Positions 33,285-39,646 of a stretch of 40,544 bases of DNA are shown piece by piece; positions within the stretch are counted from its first letter, which is position 1, and each line of letters opens with the position of its first letter. Location: assembly GCA_903916385.1 (NCBI GenBank), contig CAIWWH010000136.1:1-40544 (forward strand), in the 5' to 3' direction. The stretch is from an uncultured Actinomycetes bacterium (GTDB lineage: Bacteria; Actinomycetota; Actinomycetes; Nanopelagicales; Nanopelagicaceae). The position numbers and the translations under genes are program-made. The notes beneath the pieces were generated by a model. That model had not been told where the DNA came from. It made no database searches and saw only the letters and a program-made list of their open reading frames with translations.

Positions 33285-34358
33285 CTACGTCACACTCCGT
33301 CCACGCCAGACCAATTGACCGTTTCGTTTTAGATACCAGGATCGTCCTATCAGGTAGATCAAGGTCAGGATAGCGAGTGGGTGGAGTAAAGCAGTGCTGG
33401 GAGTTGATCGCGTACGCGCGGCCGCGATGTAGCGAGTGATGACGATGACAAAGTAGGCGATCCAAGCGGCACGCAATCCCGCGACGGCAAGAAGAAAGGG
33501 GAGGACGCCAGTGACGAAGAGAAATATTGCGGAGGTGAGCGCGCCAAGCGGGGAGCCAAAAGCGCGCCAGAGAGATTTGGTGTACCCATTGAAAAGATCT
33601 GTGCGGCTGTCATACATGCGACAGGCAACTACTTCACTGCCTTCAGCGACTCCACCCTTGAATCCATTTTTGATGAGGGCGCGCGCCAGCTCTAGATCAT
33701 CAAGGACTTCATGACGAATTGCTTTATGCCCTCCAGCTGCGAGATAGGCGCTGCGTCGGACAATGAGGAATTGACCATTGGCAATCACCATGGAGGCGAA
33801 CTTTCCGCGCTCGGCAAAACGCAGCGGTACTGAAGAGATCCAGGACCACTGCAAGAGCGGTTGGATCAATCTTTCGAAGAAGCTCTCTGCAATCTGGCGT
33901 GGGTAGGGGGAGATGAAATCCCATCCGAACTTCTCCATATCGGTGATCGCAGCAGCAATCGCATTAGGCGCAACCCGAACATCGGCATCGACAAAGACCA
34001 GGTATTCGCCAGTTGAATGAGCAACCAGTTGATGGCAGGCAAAGTTCTTTCCGAGCCAACCATCAGGAAGGTCAAGGCCGGTGATGGTTTTGACTTCGGG
34101 GTAGCGCAAGAGGAGTTCTCTGGTCTCATCGGTCGATTGATCATCAAGGACGATTACCTCTGTTGCGTGCAGTAGCGAGGAGGCAAGAATCGATGGAATG
34201 ACACCTGCAACATTATTGGCTTCATTGCGCATTGGAATAAGGATTGAGAGCTGTTCGAAAACTTCGCGTGCATCTCTCGCTCTGACTACCCGTATTGATA
34301 GAGCATTGGCTAGCGAGAAGAGGAGAGGAATAGCGACAAGGAGAAGAATGAAGAGCAT
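33285..34358 (-). CDS. Family 2 glycosyltransferase, carotenoid type (CruG/CrtQ-like)
   Basis: A 357-residue protein with an N-terminal membrane anchor and a GT-A domain: LSILIPMRNEANNV, EVIVLDDQSTDETRELL, YLVFVDADVRVAP (nucleotide-sugar/metal Asp) and FLIVRRSAYLAAGGH with the acceptor-side EVLDDLELARALIKNG. Three or four membrane segments follow. This arrangement matches glycosyltransferases such as CruG or CrtQ that sit beside cruF-type hydratases and glycosylate carotenoid hydroxyls. The start is three bases after the cruF stop. Confidence 0.86.
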   Translation of the reverse strand: MLFILLLVAIPLLFSLANALSIRVVRARDAREVFEQLSILIPMRNEANNVAGVIPSILASSLLHATEVIVLDDQSTDETRELLLRYPEVKTITGLDLPDGWLGKNFACHQLVAHSTGEYLVFVDADVRVAPNAIAAAITDMEKFGWDFISPYPRQIAESFFERLIQPLLQWSWISSVPLRFAERGKFASMVIANGQFLIVRRSAYLAAGGHKAIRHEVLDDLELARALIKNGFKGGVAEGSEVVACRMYDSRTDLFNGYTKSLWRAFGSPLGALTSAIFLFVTGVLPFLLAVAGLRAAWIAYFVIVITRYIAAARTRSTPSTALLHPLAILTLIYLIGRSWYLKRNGQLVWRGRSVT

Positions 34359-34361
34359 CAG

Positions 34362-35174
34362 TTAAGCGGTATCGGGTCGACCAAAGCGGAGTTGGAAGGC
34401 GTAGGGGATGAGGTAGACAGCAAAGATGAGACCGACAAACTCTCCGATCTTTGGGTGATGAAAGAAGAAGATATTGCCAATTACTCCGCCAATGAGCGTC
34501 CAGAAGAGCAGAATGTCTGGAACTCTCGAATTGATGGAGTTTTTGCGGCGATCTTGGGGAAGCACTCGATGCAGCAGGGCCATCAAACCCATTCCTGCGA
34601 AGAGCCAACCAGCTGCATTCGAGAGTGGAATCATTGGCTCATTTGGAACGTGCGGACCTACGATCTTCCAACTCCAGCGTCCGGCATCTACCATCTGTGG
34701 ATCTAAGAAGAGATCCCAGATCATCAATCCGATTCCACCATATAAAAAGACCCAGTGGGCGGCCGCACGGCGAGCTGCAATAAGAATCGGGTAGGAGAGC
34801 ATCATCCATGCGAATGGAACCAGGAGGGGGACGCCAAAGATTTGAACACCTAAAGAGTGGTCGTAGTGATAACGGCCAAACGGCCAACCACTCTTTACGC
34901 CAATAGTTTCGATTGCTAGCGCGTAAGCAAATGTAAGGATCGTAAATGTGATCGCGAAGAATGGGCCGTAAACAAGGTAGGAGTGGAGAATCATCGTGGC
35001 TACCCCCACAAAGACTGTTGCAAGAGTGATGTCACGTAAAACTTCTCCGTGCACCAGCGGGTAGCTGATTTGCAGACCAATTACAGAGAGAAGTCCTAGA
35101 TAGAGAAAGAAGGTCTGCTTACCCGACACCGCTCGGCGACGATTGCGTCGCGGGCTGTAGTGGTGGATGGTCAC
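34362..35174 (-). CDS. cruF: CruF-family carotenoid 1',2'-hydratase
   Basis: A 270-residue protein with about seven membrane segments. It belongs to the CruF/bisanhydrobacterioruberin hydratase family (DUF422): KSGWPFGRYHYDHSLGVQIFGVP, VPFAWMMLSYPI, MIWDLFLDPQMVDAGRWSWK and MIPLSNAAGWLFAG. Family members add water to the terminal psi-end double bond, giving a tertiary 1'-hydroxyl that later enzymes desaturate and glycosylate. CAGAAT lies six bases before the GTG, so an internal promoter is possible, but operon transcription is likely. The gap to crtA is 14 bases. Confidence 0.9.
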   Translation of the reverse strand: MTIHHYSPRRNRRRAVSGKQTFFLYLGLLSVIGLQISYPLVHGEVLRDITLATVFVGVATMILHSYLVYGPFFAITFTILTFAYALAIETIGVKSGWPFGRYHYDHSLGVQIFGVPLLVPFAWMMLSYPILIAARRAAAHWVFLYGGIGLMIWDLFLDPQMVDAGRWSWKIVGPHVPNEPMIPLSNAAGWLFAGMGLMALLHRVLPQDRRKNSINSRVPDILLFWTLIGGVIGNIFFFHHPKIGEFVGLIFAVYLIPYAFQLRFGRPDTA

Positions 35175-35188
35175 CCGTTAATTCTGCC

Positions 35189-35869
35189 TTACCTGGTGGC
35201 GGTAATTGAGCCACGAACCTCGCGGAGCGCAAAGCGAGCGAAGAGCTCTTCGGAGTACCAAGCGCGCGAGCGCGTCTGTCGAATGACGGCCGAGTGTGCG
35301 TCTCCCTTATAGGCGAACTCGCGCAGTGCCGCACCATCGCTCCATATGGAGAGAGTCCCTTGCAGTCCGATAGGAGCCTCACCGATACCTATAGCGCTCT
35401 CTACCCCAGGTGAACCGCGCAAACTCGCGATAACAGGGGGAACTGCGCTCCAAAATTGCAGATTCTTGCGCCATCGGATTCGGGCTCTCGTGAGAGCCAT
35501 GACCTTGCCTTGCCAAGTTTTAGCAAGATCCTGATCAACCTCAAAGGGTTGGGCCTTTGACCATTGGCCATGCGATGAAATCGCGGTCGCAATGTAGCGT
35601 GCCTCGGAGGTTGCGAAGGCTCGCCACCTTGTCACCACAGACCCGCGGTCAAACTCCGCCAGTGCCGACTCATCAATCGTGAGGATCAAACCCCAGAGAG
35701 TTGAATCAGCGTCGCGCGGTGTGAAGGTCTCGCCGGTTCCGGTGCCGATTAATTTGAAGAAGCCAACACCGCGATCCCGCTTCAATGTGCGTCGGTCAGT
35801 TGTCATATGCCAGACGGCAAGTGGCACACTCCTTTTATTGATTCGCCAGAGATAGATAACGGTGATCAC
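35189..35869 (-). CDS. crtA: CrtA-like spheroidene monooxygenase (acyclic carotenoid 2-oxidase)
   Basis: A 226-residue protein lining up with proteobacterial CrtA throughout: ITVIYLWRINKRSVPLAVWHM, FFKLIGTGTGETFTP, VVTRWRAFATSEARYIATAISSHGQW, VMALTRARIRWRKNLQFWSAVPP, GVESAIGIGEAPIGLQGTLSIWSD and RSRAWYSEELFARFALREV. CrtA is a haem-dependent enzyme introducing the C-2 oxo group of spheroidenone and related pigments. The GTG at 35869 overlaps the hydrolase stop (GTGA) and reproduces the CrtA N-terminus, so I reject the upstream codon at 35926. Similarity was judged from memory. Confidence 0.82.
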   Translation of the reverse strand: MITVIYLWRINKRSVPLAVWHMTTDRRTLKRDRGVGFFKLIGTGTGETFTPRDADSTLWGLILTIDESALAEFDRGSVVTRWRAFATSEARYIATAISSHGQWSKAQPFEVDQDLAKTWQGKVMALTRARIRWRKNLQFWSAVPPVIASLRGSPGVESAIGIGEAPIGLQGTLSIWSDGAALREFAYKGDAHSAVIRQTRSRAWYSEELFARFALREVRGSITATR

Positions 35870-36654
35870 GATGCGAGGGCAGCGGTGTGAATTATTTCGG
35901 CGATGCACTCTTGCGGGCTGTCCCACATCGGGGCGTGACCCGATTCCGAGAGGGTGACCCAGCGAGCGTGTGCCGGCGCCAACGTGCGCTCCTGCGAGGT
36001 CTGTGCCGGCAGGGTTTTATCGCTATCTCCGAAGATGATCGTGACGGGAATCTGCGGTGAGATCGCTTTATCAAAGCGGCGCTTGAGCATTCCATCCCAG
36101 GCAGGGAAGTAGCCTTCCGATGATCCGTAGGCAACAACCGCATCAACGATCGTCTCATGCGGGAGCTCGCGCCAGCGGGGGCTCACCTCAACGAAGCCCA
36201 ATTTGCGGGCCCACTCTTGTTTCATCAATTGATCGGCGTACTTGTAGGTGTATTGCGCCATAAAGCGTGAAGAGGCGCCAAGAATCGAACGGTGGGTAGT
36301 TGGCACCAGCCAGAGCCCAGCAGGGGCCAGACCGATAACGCTCTTGGTGCGCTCGGGAAAGGCCGCGGCGATTTCGAGGGCAATCCACCCACCTAGGGAG
36401 TTCCCTGCTAAGTGCGCTCGCTCTATTCCCAATTCATCCAGTTGTTCCTTGATCAGAAGTGCAAGTGAGTATGGATCCATCGGTTGATCTGGATCGAAGG
36501 CAGTCTTTCCATGTCCCGGCAGATCGAAAGTAATGACCTGGAATTTGTCCTGCAGGGCGGGCCGAATCATCTTCCAGGAGTTGGAACTCGAGCCCATTCC
36601 GTGGAGGAGAACGAGAGGCTCTCCCGAGCCGGTGATATCGTTGGCGAGCTTCAC
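35866..36654 (-). CDS. Alpha/beta hydrolase, first gene of the carotenoid-tailoring operon
   Basis: A 262-residue alpha/beta hydrolase. The oxyanion HGMGSSSNSW, nucleophile elbow GNSLGG (Ser86), acid in IFGDSDKTLPA and final histidine in LSESGHAPMWD are all present. No signal peptide is seen. The operon position suggests an ester- or acyl-related step in carotenoid modification, but general hydrolases are often bystanders. The GTG start lies six bases after a minus-strand TAAAGT. Confidence 0.87.
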   Translation of the reverse strand: MKLANDITGSGEPLVLLHGMGSSSNSWKMIRPALQDKFQVITFDLPGHGKTAFDPDQPMDPYSLALLIKEQLDELGIERAHLAGNSLGGWIALEIAAAFPERTKSVIGLAPAGLWLVPTTHRSILGASSRFMAQYTYKYADQLMKQEWARKLGFVEVSPRWRELPHETIVDAVVAYGSSEGYFPAWDGMLKRRFDKAISPQIPVTIIFGDSDKTLPAQTSQERTLAPAHARWVTLSESGHAPMWDSPQECIAEIIHTAALAS

Positions 36655-36660
36655 GCTCCA

Positions 36661-36666
36661 ACTTTA
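36661..36666 (-). promoter_or_regulatory. -10 element of the carotenoid-tailoring operon
   Basis: On the minus strand TAAAGT ends six bases before the GTG of the hydrolase gene (36654). It predicts a leaderless polycistronic transcript reaching 31752. Confidence 0.5.
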
Positions 36667-36692
36667 CTCTGCGGCGCAGCGGCCGCCAGGCG

Positions 36693-37445
36693 CTATGAGT
36701 GGAAGATCCAGGTCTTGGCTATCGTGAAGAGGGCCAGCGCAAAGAGGAGGTATGAAAAGAGGCGGCGCAATAAGAGAACGGGGACGCGTTTGGTGTTGTG
36801 GGATGCGATCAGGGAAACAGTAACCGCAACTGCTCCGATTCCAACGGGGATACCCCATTTCACTTCATGCCACACGCCGTGGTGCCCTAAGAATGAGGTC
36901 AACGAGTTGATAGAGATGATCAGCAACGAAGTTCCAGCAGCCTTGTTTTGAGGGGTGTTGTAAAAGAGAACGAGGACGGGAATCGCGAGAAAGCCGCCAC
37001 CGACTCCGAAGATCCCGGTCATAGATCCGATCACGAGCGAGATCAAAATCAGGATGCCAAGTGGCATCCGCTTTTCGGCATCGGCCTTTACAGGCCCACG
37101 CAGAGTTGCTATTCCTGCGATAACCAAGATCAGGGCGAAGCCACTTGTGATGACTGAGTTCGGTAAATGCCTTGAGAGGGTAGCCCCTCCGATGTTGGTA
37201 ATAAGTCCGATTCCCCATATTGAAAAGGCCTCTCGGTAGAGAACTTCGTGAGTGCGCATCTTTGGAAGTGCTCCCGAAAGGGCTGCTAAGAAGACTATGG
37301 CTAACGCCGCAGTCGTTGCCTGTGTTGGAGTGAAGTGAAAGATGTAAAGCAATATCGGTACCGAAACCAATGCGCCGCCTGCTCCCACGAAGCCCAGCAC
37401 CGAGCCGATAAAGACTCCGCTGAATATCGCAAGCACTGCATTCAT
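36693..37445 (-). CDS. TauE/SafE family (TSUP) permease
   Basis: A 250-residue membrane protein with about eight segments in two repeats, each starting with the TSUP signature: GVFIGSVLGFVGAGGALVSVPILLY and LVIGSMTGIFGVGGGFLAIPVLVLFY. These permeases move organosulfur anions or similar across the membrane; the substrate is unknown. ATG 37445 is preferred (CAGGAT six bases upstream; AGGCAGGA could also serve as Shine-Dalgarno sequence). ATG 37463 is an in-frame alternative. Confidence 0.88.
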   Translation of the reverse strand: MNAVLAIFSGVFIGSVLGFVGAGGALVSVPILLYIFHFTPTQATTAALAIVFLAALSGALPKMRTHEVLYREAFSIWGIGLITNIGGATLSRHLPNSVITSGFALILVIAGIATLRGPVKADAEKRMPLGILILISLVIGSMTGIFGVGGGFLAIPVLVLFYNTPQNKAAGTSLLIISINSLTSFLGHHGVWHEVKWGIPVGIGAVAVTVSLIASHNTKRVPVLLLRRLFSYLLFALALFTIAKTWIFHS

Positions 37446-37508
37446 GGGTGCATCCTGCCTCATGAAAGTGAATGATTTGCGCTTATTCTCCTCCCAATCC
37501 TGACTTGC

Positions 37509-37514
37509 TAGTGT
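37509..37514 (+). promoter_or_regulatory. -10 element of the DUF952 gene
   Basis: TAGTGT ends seven bases before the ATG at 37522, with no Shine-Dalgarno sequence in between. Confidence 0.4.
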
Positions 37515-37521
37515 TATCAGC

Positions 37522-37872
37522 ATGAACGATGAGTTAGATGGCGTGGTTAGCAGTGACCTGATTTACCATGTAACAACTGCCAGCGAATGGACTCGCGCTC
37601 AACTCAACGGAATTTTCGAGCGATCCACTAAAGGTAAATCCTTTGAGCAAGTTGGATTCATTCACGCCTCAACGGCTATGCAGTTAGAGGGAATCAAAGA
37701 GATCCTTTATGGCAACACAACAGAGAAACTAGTAGTGCTGGTGCTCAGCCAAGAGAAACTACAAGCAGCAGGCATTGAAGTACGTTTTGAGGATGGGGGA
37801 GAGGGCGAGTTCTACCCGCACATCTTTGCCCCTATTCCGGTGCGCCTCATAGTCGATACAATTGAGCTCTAA
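37522..37872 (+). CDS. DUF952 family protein
   Basis: A 116-residue protein with the DUF952 pattern: LIYHVTTASEWTRAQLNGIFERST, GFIHASTAMQLEGI, LVVLVLSQEKL, VRFED and the C-terminal FYPHIFAPIPVRLIVDTIEL. The fold resembles ADP-ribosyltransferase/glutathione-related domains, but no function is established. It diverges from the TauE gene and is followed 14 bases later by a small unknown gene. Confidence 0.87.
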   Translation: MNDELDGVVSSDLIYHVTTASEWTRAQLNGIFERSTKGKSFEQVGFIHASTAMQLEGIKEILYGNTTEKLVVLVLSQEKLQAAGIEVRFEDGGEGEFYPHIFAPIPVRLIVDTIEL

Positions 37873-37886
37873 GGAAAAGAGCAGAC

Positions 37887-38066
37887 ATGGAAATCTTTAC
37901 CTACCAGATCGAGTACTACTCCGATAAAGCCAGCGAGCAAGTAAAAGCTGTTGCCTACGAGCTCAAGGACGGATGGTTCGTCTTCTATGGTGGAAAGTCT
38001 CAGGCTGAGCAAGTGCTGCGCGTGCGGGCAACAGAGGTCACCAGAGTGGTTTTGGTCGCGGAGTAA
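37887..38066 (+). CDS. Small hypothetical protein, 59 residues
   Basis: An uninterrupted 59-codon frame from ATG 37887 (MEIFTYQIEYYSDKAS) to TAA 38064-38066. The composition is that of a folded soluble protein with alternating hydrophobic strands (AYELKDGWFVFYGG, VLRVRATEVTRVVLVA). GGA-rich sequence lies about eleven bases upstream, right after the DUF952 stop, so the two are likely co-transcribed. I do not recognise the family. Confidence 0.65.
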   Translation: MEIFTYQIEYYSDKASEQVKAVAYELKDGWFVFYGGKSQAEQVLRVRATEVTRVVLVAE

Positions 38067-38106
38067 ACTGAAATCACATCATTGCTAATCGACCATTCGA
38101 CACCTC

Positions 38107-38143
38107 ATTAAAAGGGGGTCCAGAGTTCTCACCTAGGACCCCC
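38107..38143 (-). terminator. Rho-independent terminator of the tRNA gene
   Basis: On the minus strand, about 65 bases past the tRNA, GGGGGTCC and GGACCCCC form a perfect eight-pair stem around a 14-base loop, followed directly by TTTTAAT. In the plus direction no T-run follows, so orientation is toward the tRNA transcript. Confidence 0.75.
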
Positions 38144-38207
38144 GCTCAACGCGTTTTACCCTGAGGACCGGTGCCACTCGATCGGTAAAACTATTCTGAG
38201 ACTGCGG

Positions 38208-38281
38208 AGTTAGCGACGGGGTTTGAACCCGTACCTCCGGATTGGCAAAAGCCGATGTGCTGCCAGTTACACCACGCCAAC
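38208..38281 (-). tRNA. tRNA gene, closest to tRNA-Gln(UUG), with non-canonical anticodon arm
   Basis: The 74-base minus-strand sequence has a seven-pair acceptor (GTTGGCG/CGCTAAC, one G-U), T8 and G9, and a Gln-like D-arm GTGT-AACTGGCA-GCAC. The T-arm is perfect: ACGGG-TTCGAAC-CCCGT. U73 follows and CCA is not encoded. The middle 24 bases contain TTTTG, which with the D-arm suggests Gln UUG, but no regular five-pair anticodon stem with seven-base loop forms. Alternatives are TCGG/CCGG around eleven bases, or GGC-TTTT-GCC. The substring TTGCCAA equals a Gly(GCC) loop, and U73 also occurs in tRNA-Gly. It may be diverged, decayed or mis-sequenced. Confidence 0.7.
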
Positions 38282-38292
38282 CACGCGAGAGA

Positions 38293-38322
38293 ATTATCGG
38301 GAAGGTGTGATTTTTCAGTCAT
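38293..38322 (-). promoter_or_regulatory. tRNA promoter
   Basis: On the minus strand ATGACT (38322-38317) is separated by 18 bases from GATAAT (38298-38293), which lies 11 bases before the tRNA 5' end. The palindrome ATTTTCGAAAAT (38321-38332) overlaps the -35 edge. Together with the hairpin and SOS promoter further right, this is the content of the gene-free stretch 38282-38592. Confidence 0.5.
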
Positions 38323-38372
38323 TTTCGAAAATGGGAGATGCGAGCAATTTAGAAATGTGGATATTCAATGAC

Positions 38373-38404
38373 AAAGGGATTCAACCCGAAGGTTAAATCC
38401 CTTT
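38373..38404. other. Strong hairpin with UUCG tetraloop
   Basis: AAAGGGATT (38373-38381) pairs with AATCCCTTT (38396-38404); one C/A mismatch follows, then AACC/GGTT, closing a four-base loop. Read on the minus strand the loop is C(TTCG)G, the stable tetraloop common in terminators and structural RNAs. No T-run follows on either strand beyond TTT, so termination is uncertain. Confidence 0.6.
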
Positions 38405-38534
38405 GCCTGCCAATCCGGAAGTACTCAAAATTATGGCACAAGTAATTTTCGCAAGTGACTATTTCAATGTTGGAGTTGGAAAAGTGCACCTCGTTGGATT
38501 TAATTTCCTACGAAACCAGTCTTTTTGGGTGAAA

Positions 38535-38656
38535 TTACGCTTAAAACCCAACCACTTGCCCCTGTCAGCCGGGGGGACTATCTTTCGAACATATGTTCGA
38601 ACCAGCCATAAACCCCGAAACTCCAGGATCCGTCCCTGGGGTGGCTGGGGCTGGCC
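38535..38656 (+). repeat. Direct repeat, copy 1 (SOS promoter plus start of DUF6504 gene)
   Basis: A 122-base segment matches 40399-40520 at a constant offset of 1864 bases with no gaps and about nine mismatches counted by eye. It contains the promoter, LexA box and first codons of the DUF6504 gene. Confidence 0.9.
38556..38600 (+). promoter_or_regulatory. SOS promoter with perfect LexA box, copy 1
   Basis: TTGCCC (38556-38561), a 17-base spacer and TATCTT (38579-38584) form the promoter. TCGAACATATGTTCGA (38585-38600) fits the actinobacterial/mycobacterial SOS-box consensus TCGAAC-N4-GTTCGA exactly. The ATG of the DUF6504 gene (38593) lies inside the operator, so LexA would cover the transcription and translation starts together. 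Confidence 0.85.
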
Positions 38657-38961
38657 AGGCACCTGGGGCGCGGGTAATTGCGCCTCAGGGTGAGCCCCTT
38701 GAGTTCATGTACAAGGGGCGGCGCTTTCATGTGCACGCCATTGTGTCGCGCTGGCGTGAGTCTGGGGGGTGGTGGAACCGGATCGATGATGGTCGGTTGC
38801 AGAAGGCTCCGCTTGAAGATGTGATCTTTGATGATGGGGGTAAGGCGATCTGGCGGGTCGAGGCAGCTCCCGAGGGGGCGGTGGCGACCTTTGAGATCGA
38901 ACTCGATGAGATCACCGGCAAGTGGCAGATCCGCCCCACATCTCGACCCTCCCTTTTTTGA
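38593..38961 (+). CDS. DUF6504 family protein, predicted SOS-regulated
   Basis: A 122-residue protein. The N-terminal about 30 residues are Pro/Gly-rich and probably flexible. The conserved part has LEFMYKGRRFHVHAIVSRWRESGGWWNRIDDG and, near the end, IWRVEAAPEGAVATFEIELDEITGKWQIR. This matches the small actinobacterial family I know as DUF6504, which, from memory, is often encoded beside ImuB-like polymerases and dnaE2 of the mutagenic repair cassette. The start codon lies within a perfect LexA box and only eight bases after the -10, so transcription is almost leaderless and should be LexA-repressed. Biochemical function is unknown. Confidence 0.78.
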   Translation: MFEPAINPETPGSVPGVAGAGQAPGARVIAPQGEPLEFMYKGRRFHVHAIVSRWRESGGWWNRIDDGRLQKAPLEDVIFDDGGKAIWRVEAAPEGAVATFEIELDEITGKWQIRPTSRPSLF

Positions 38962-38976
38962 GATCTCAATTAAGTA

Positions 38977-39023
38977 AATAGTACTATGAAACATATCTAA
39001 TAAGTATGTTTCATAGTACTATT
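38977..39023. promoter_or_regulatory. AbiEi operator and leaderless abiE promoter
   Basis: A perfect 19-base inverted repeat: AATAGTACTATGAAACATA (38977-38995) and its complement (39005-39023), nine bases apart. Each arm contains the smaller palindrome ATAGTACTAT. The -10 TACTAT (39017-39022) lies in the right arm and ends six bases before the ATG at 39029. AbiEi antitoxins repress their own promoter by binding inverted repeats, so this is a likely autoregulatory site. Confidence 0.8.
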
Positions 39024-39028
39024 GAGCC

Positions 39029-39646
39029 ATGAGGAAGACATTGGCATCATTAAGACAAGGGGTTTTGCGACCTCAGGATGTCATCAGCATCTACACACAA
39101 CCCCACGTGCAGTTCCGCAGACTAGAAAAGGACGGAGTGCTCCTAAAGATTGCTCACGGCTACTACGCGCTGATCCCAGAGGCGAGCAGGGGGAGTAGAT
39201 GGCGCCCGGAAGTTGAGTCTCTGGCTCTTGGAATCGGCCAGGCAGATTATGGGGTTAACGGAGCCGTCTTGATGCATTTGTCAGCTGCTCGGCTCCAAGG
39301 TGCCATTCCTCGTGCCATTGCTGTCGCGGTTGTCGCCATTCCAAAGCAAAGGCCCATGCTGCAAACCCCTTATGGTCGAATAGTCTTTGTGCAGAGAGAC
39401 ACAGCGCGTTTAAAACGCATGAAGGTCAAGACCGAACTGGGAGAAGGATGGTCTACAAACAAGGAGCAAACGACACTTGATTTAGCGCGGAGACCCGATC
39501 TGGTTGAGGGAATGTCATCTGTTGCGCACGAAGCGGCCCGTACATTGTACTTTCTGAGCGATAAGAATAAATTGGATTTAATTGCAAATGATCAAAGATT
39601 AAAATCTGCTCTTGGTCGAGTGACTCAATGGGCTCAGAATGCTTAA
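39029..39646 (+). CDS. abiEi: AbiEi-type antitoxin
   Basis: A 205-residue protein. An N-terminal winged-helix part (VLRPQDVISIYTQPHVQFRRLEKDGVLLKIAHGYYALIP) is followed by the AbiEi-like C-terminal domain with VNGAVLMHLSAARLQGAIPRAIAVAVVAIPKQRP and the conserved EQTTLDLARRPDL segment. It is predicted to neutralise the downstream nucleotidyltransferase toxin and to repress the shared promoter. The 3' end overlaps the toxin gene by eight bases. The start follows TACTAT by six bases. Confidence 0.86.
   Translation: MRKTLASLRQGVLRPQDVISIYTQPHVQFRRLEKDGVLLKIAHGYYALIPEASRGSRWRPEVESLALGIGQADYGVNGAVLMHLSAARLQGAIPRAIAVAVVAIPKQRPMLQTPYGRIVFVQRDTARLKRMKVKTELGEGWSTNKEQTTLDLARRPDLVEGMSSVAHEAARTLYFLSDKNKLDLIANDQRLKSALGRVTQWAQNA

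Noticed and set aside
38208-38281. tRNA as an integration (att) site for the segment to its right
   Set aside because: Integrative elements normally sit at the tRNA 3' end, but the accessory segment is on the 5' side, and I found no direct repeat of the tRNA 3' end or integrase gene.
38403-38693. A 96-codon plus-strand frame across the tRNA-SOS intergenic region
   Set aside because: It runs through the SOS promoter and into the DUF6504 gene in another frame, lacks a ribosome site, and its composition (Trp/Gly/Arg-rich end) is that of a shadow frame.
38977-39023. Inverted repeat as a transposon end
   Set aside because: It is a single closely spaced palindrome overlapping the abiE promoter, with no transposase or flanking target duplication; an operator explains it better.
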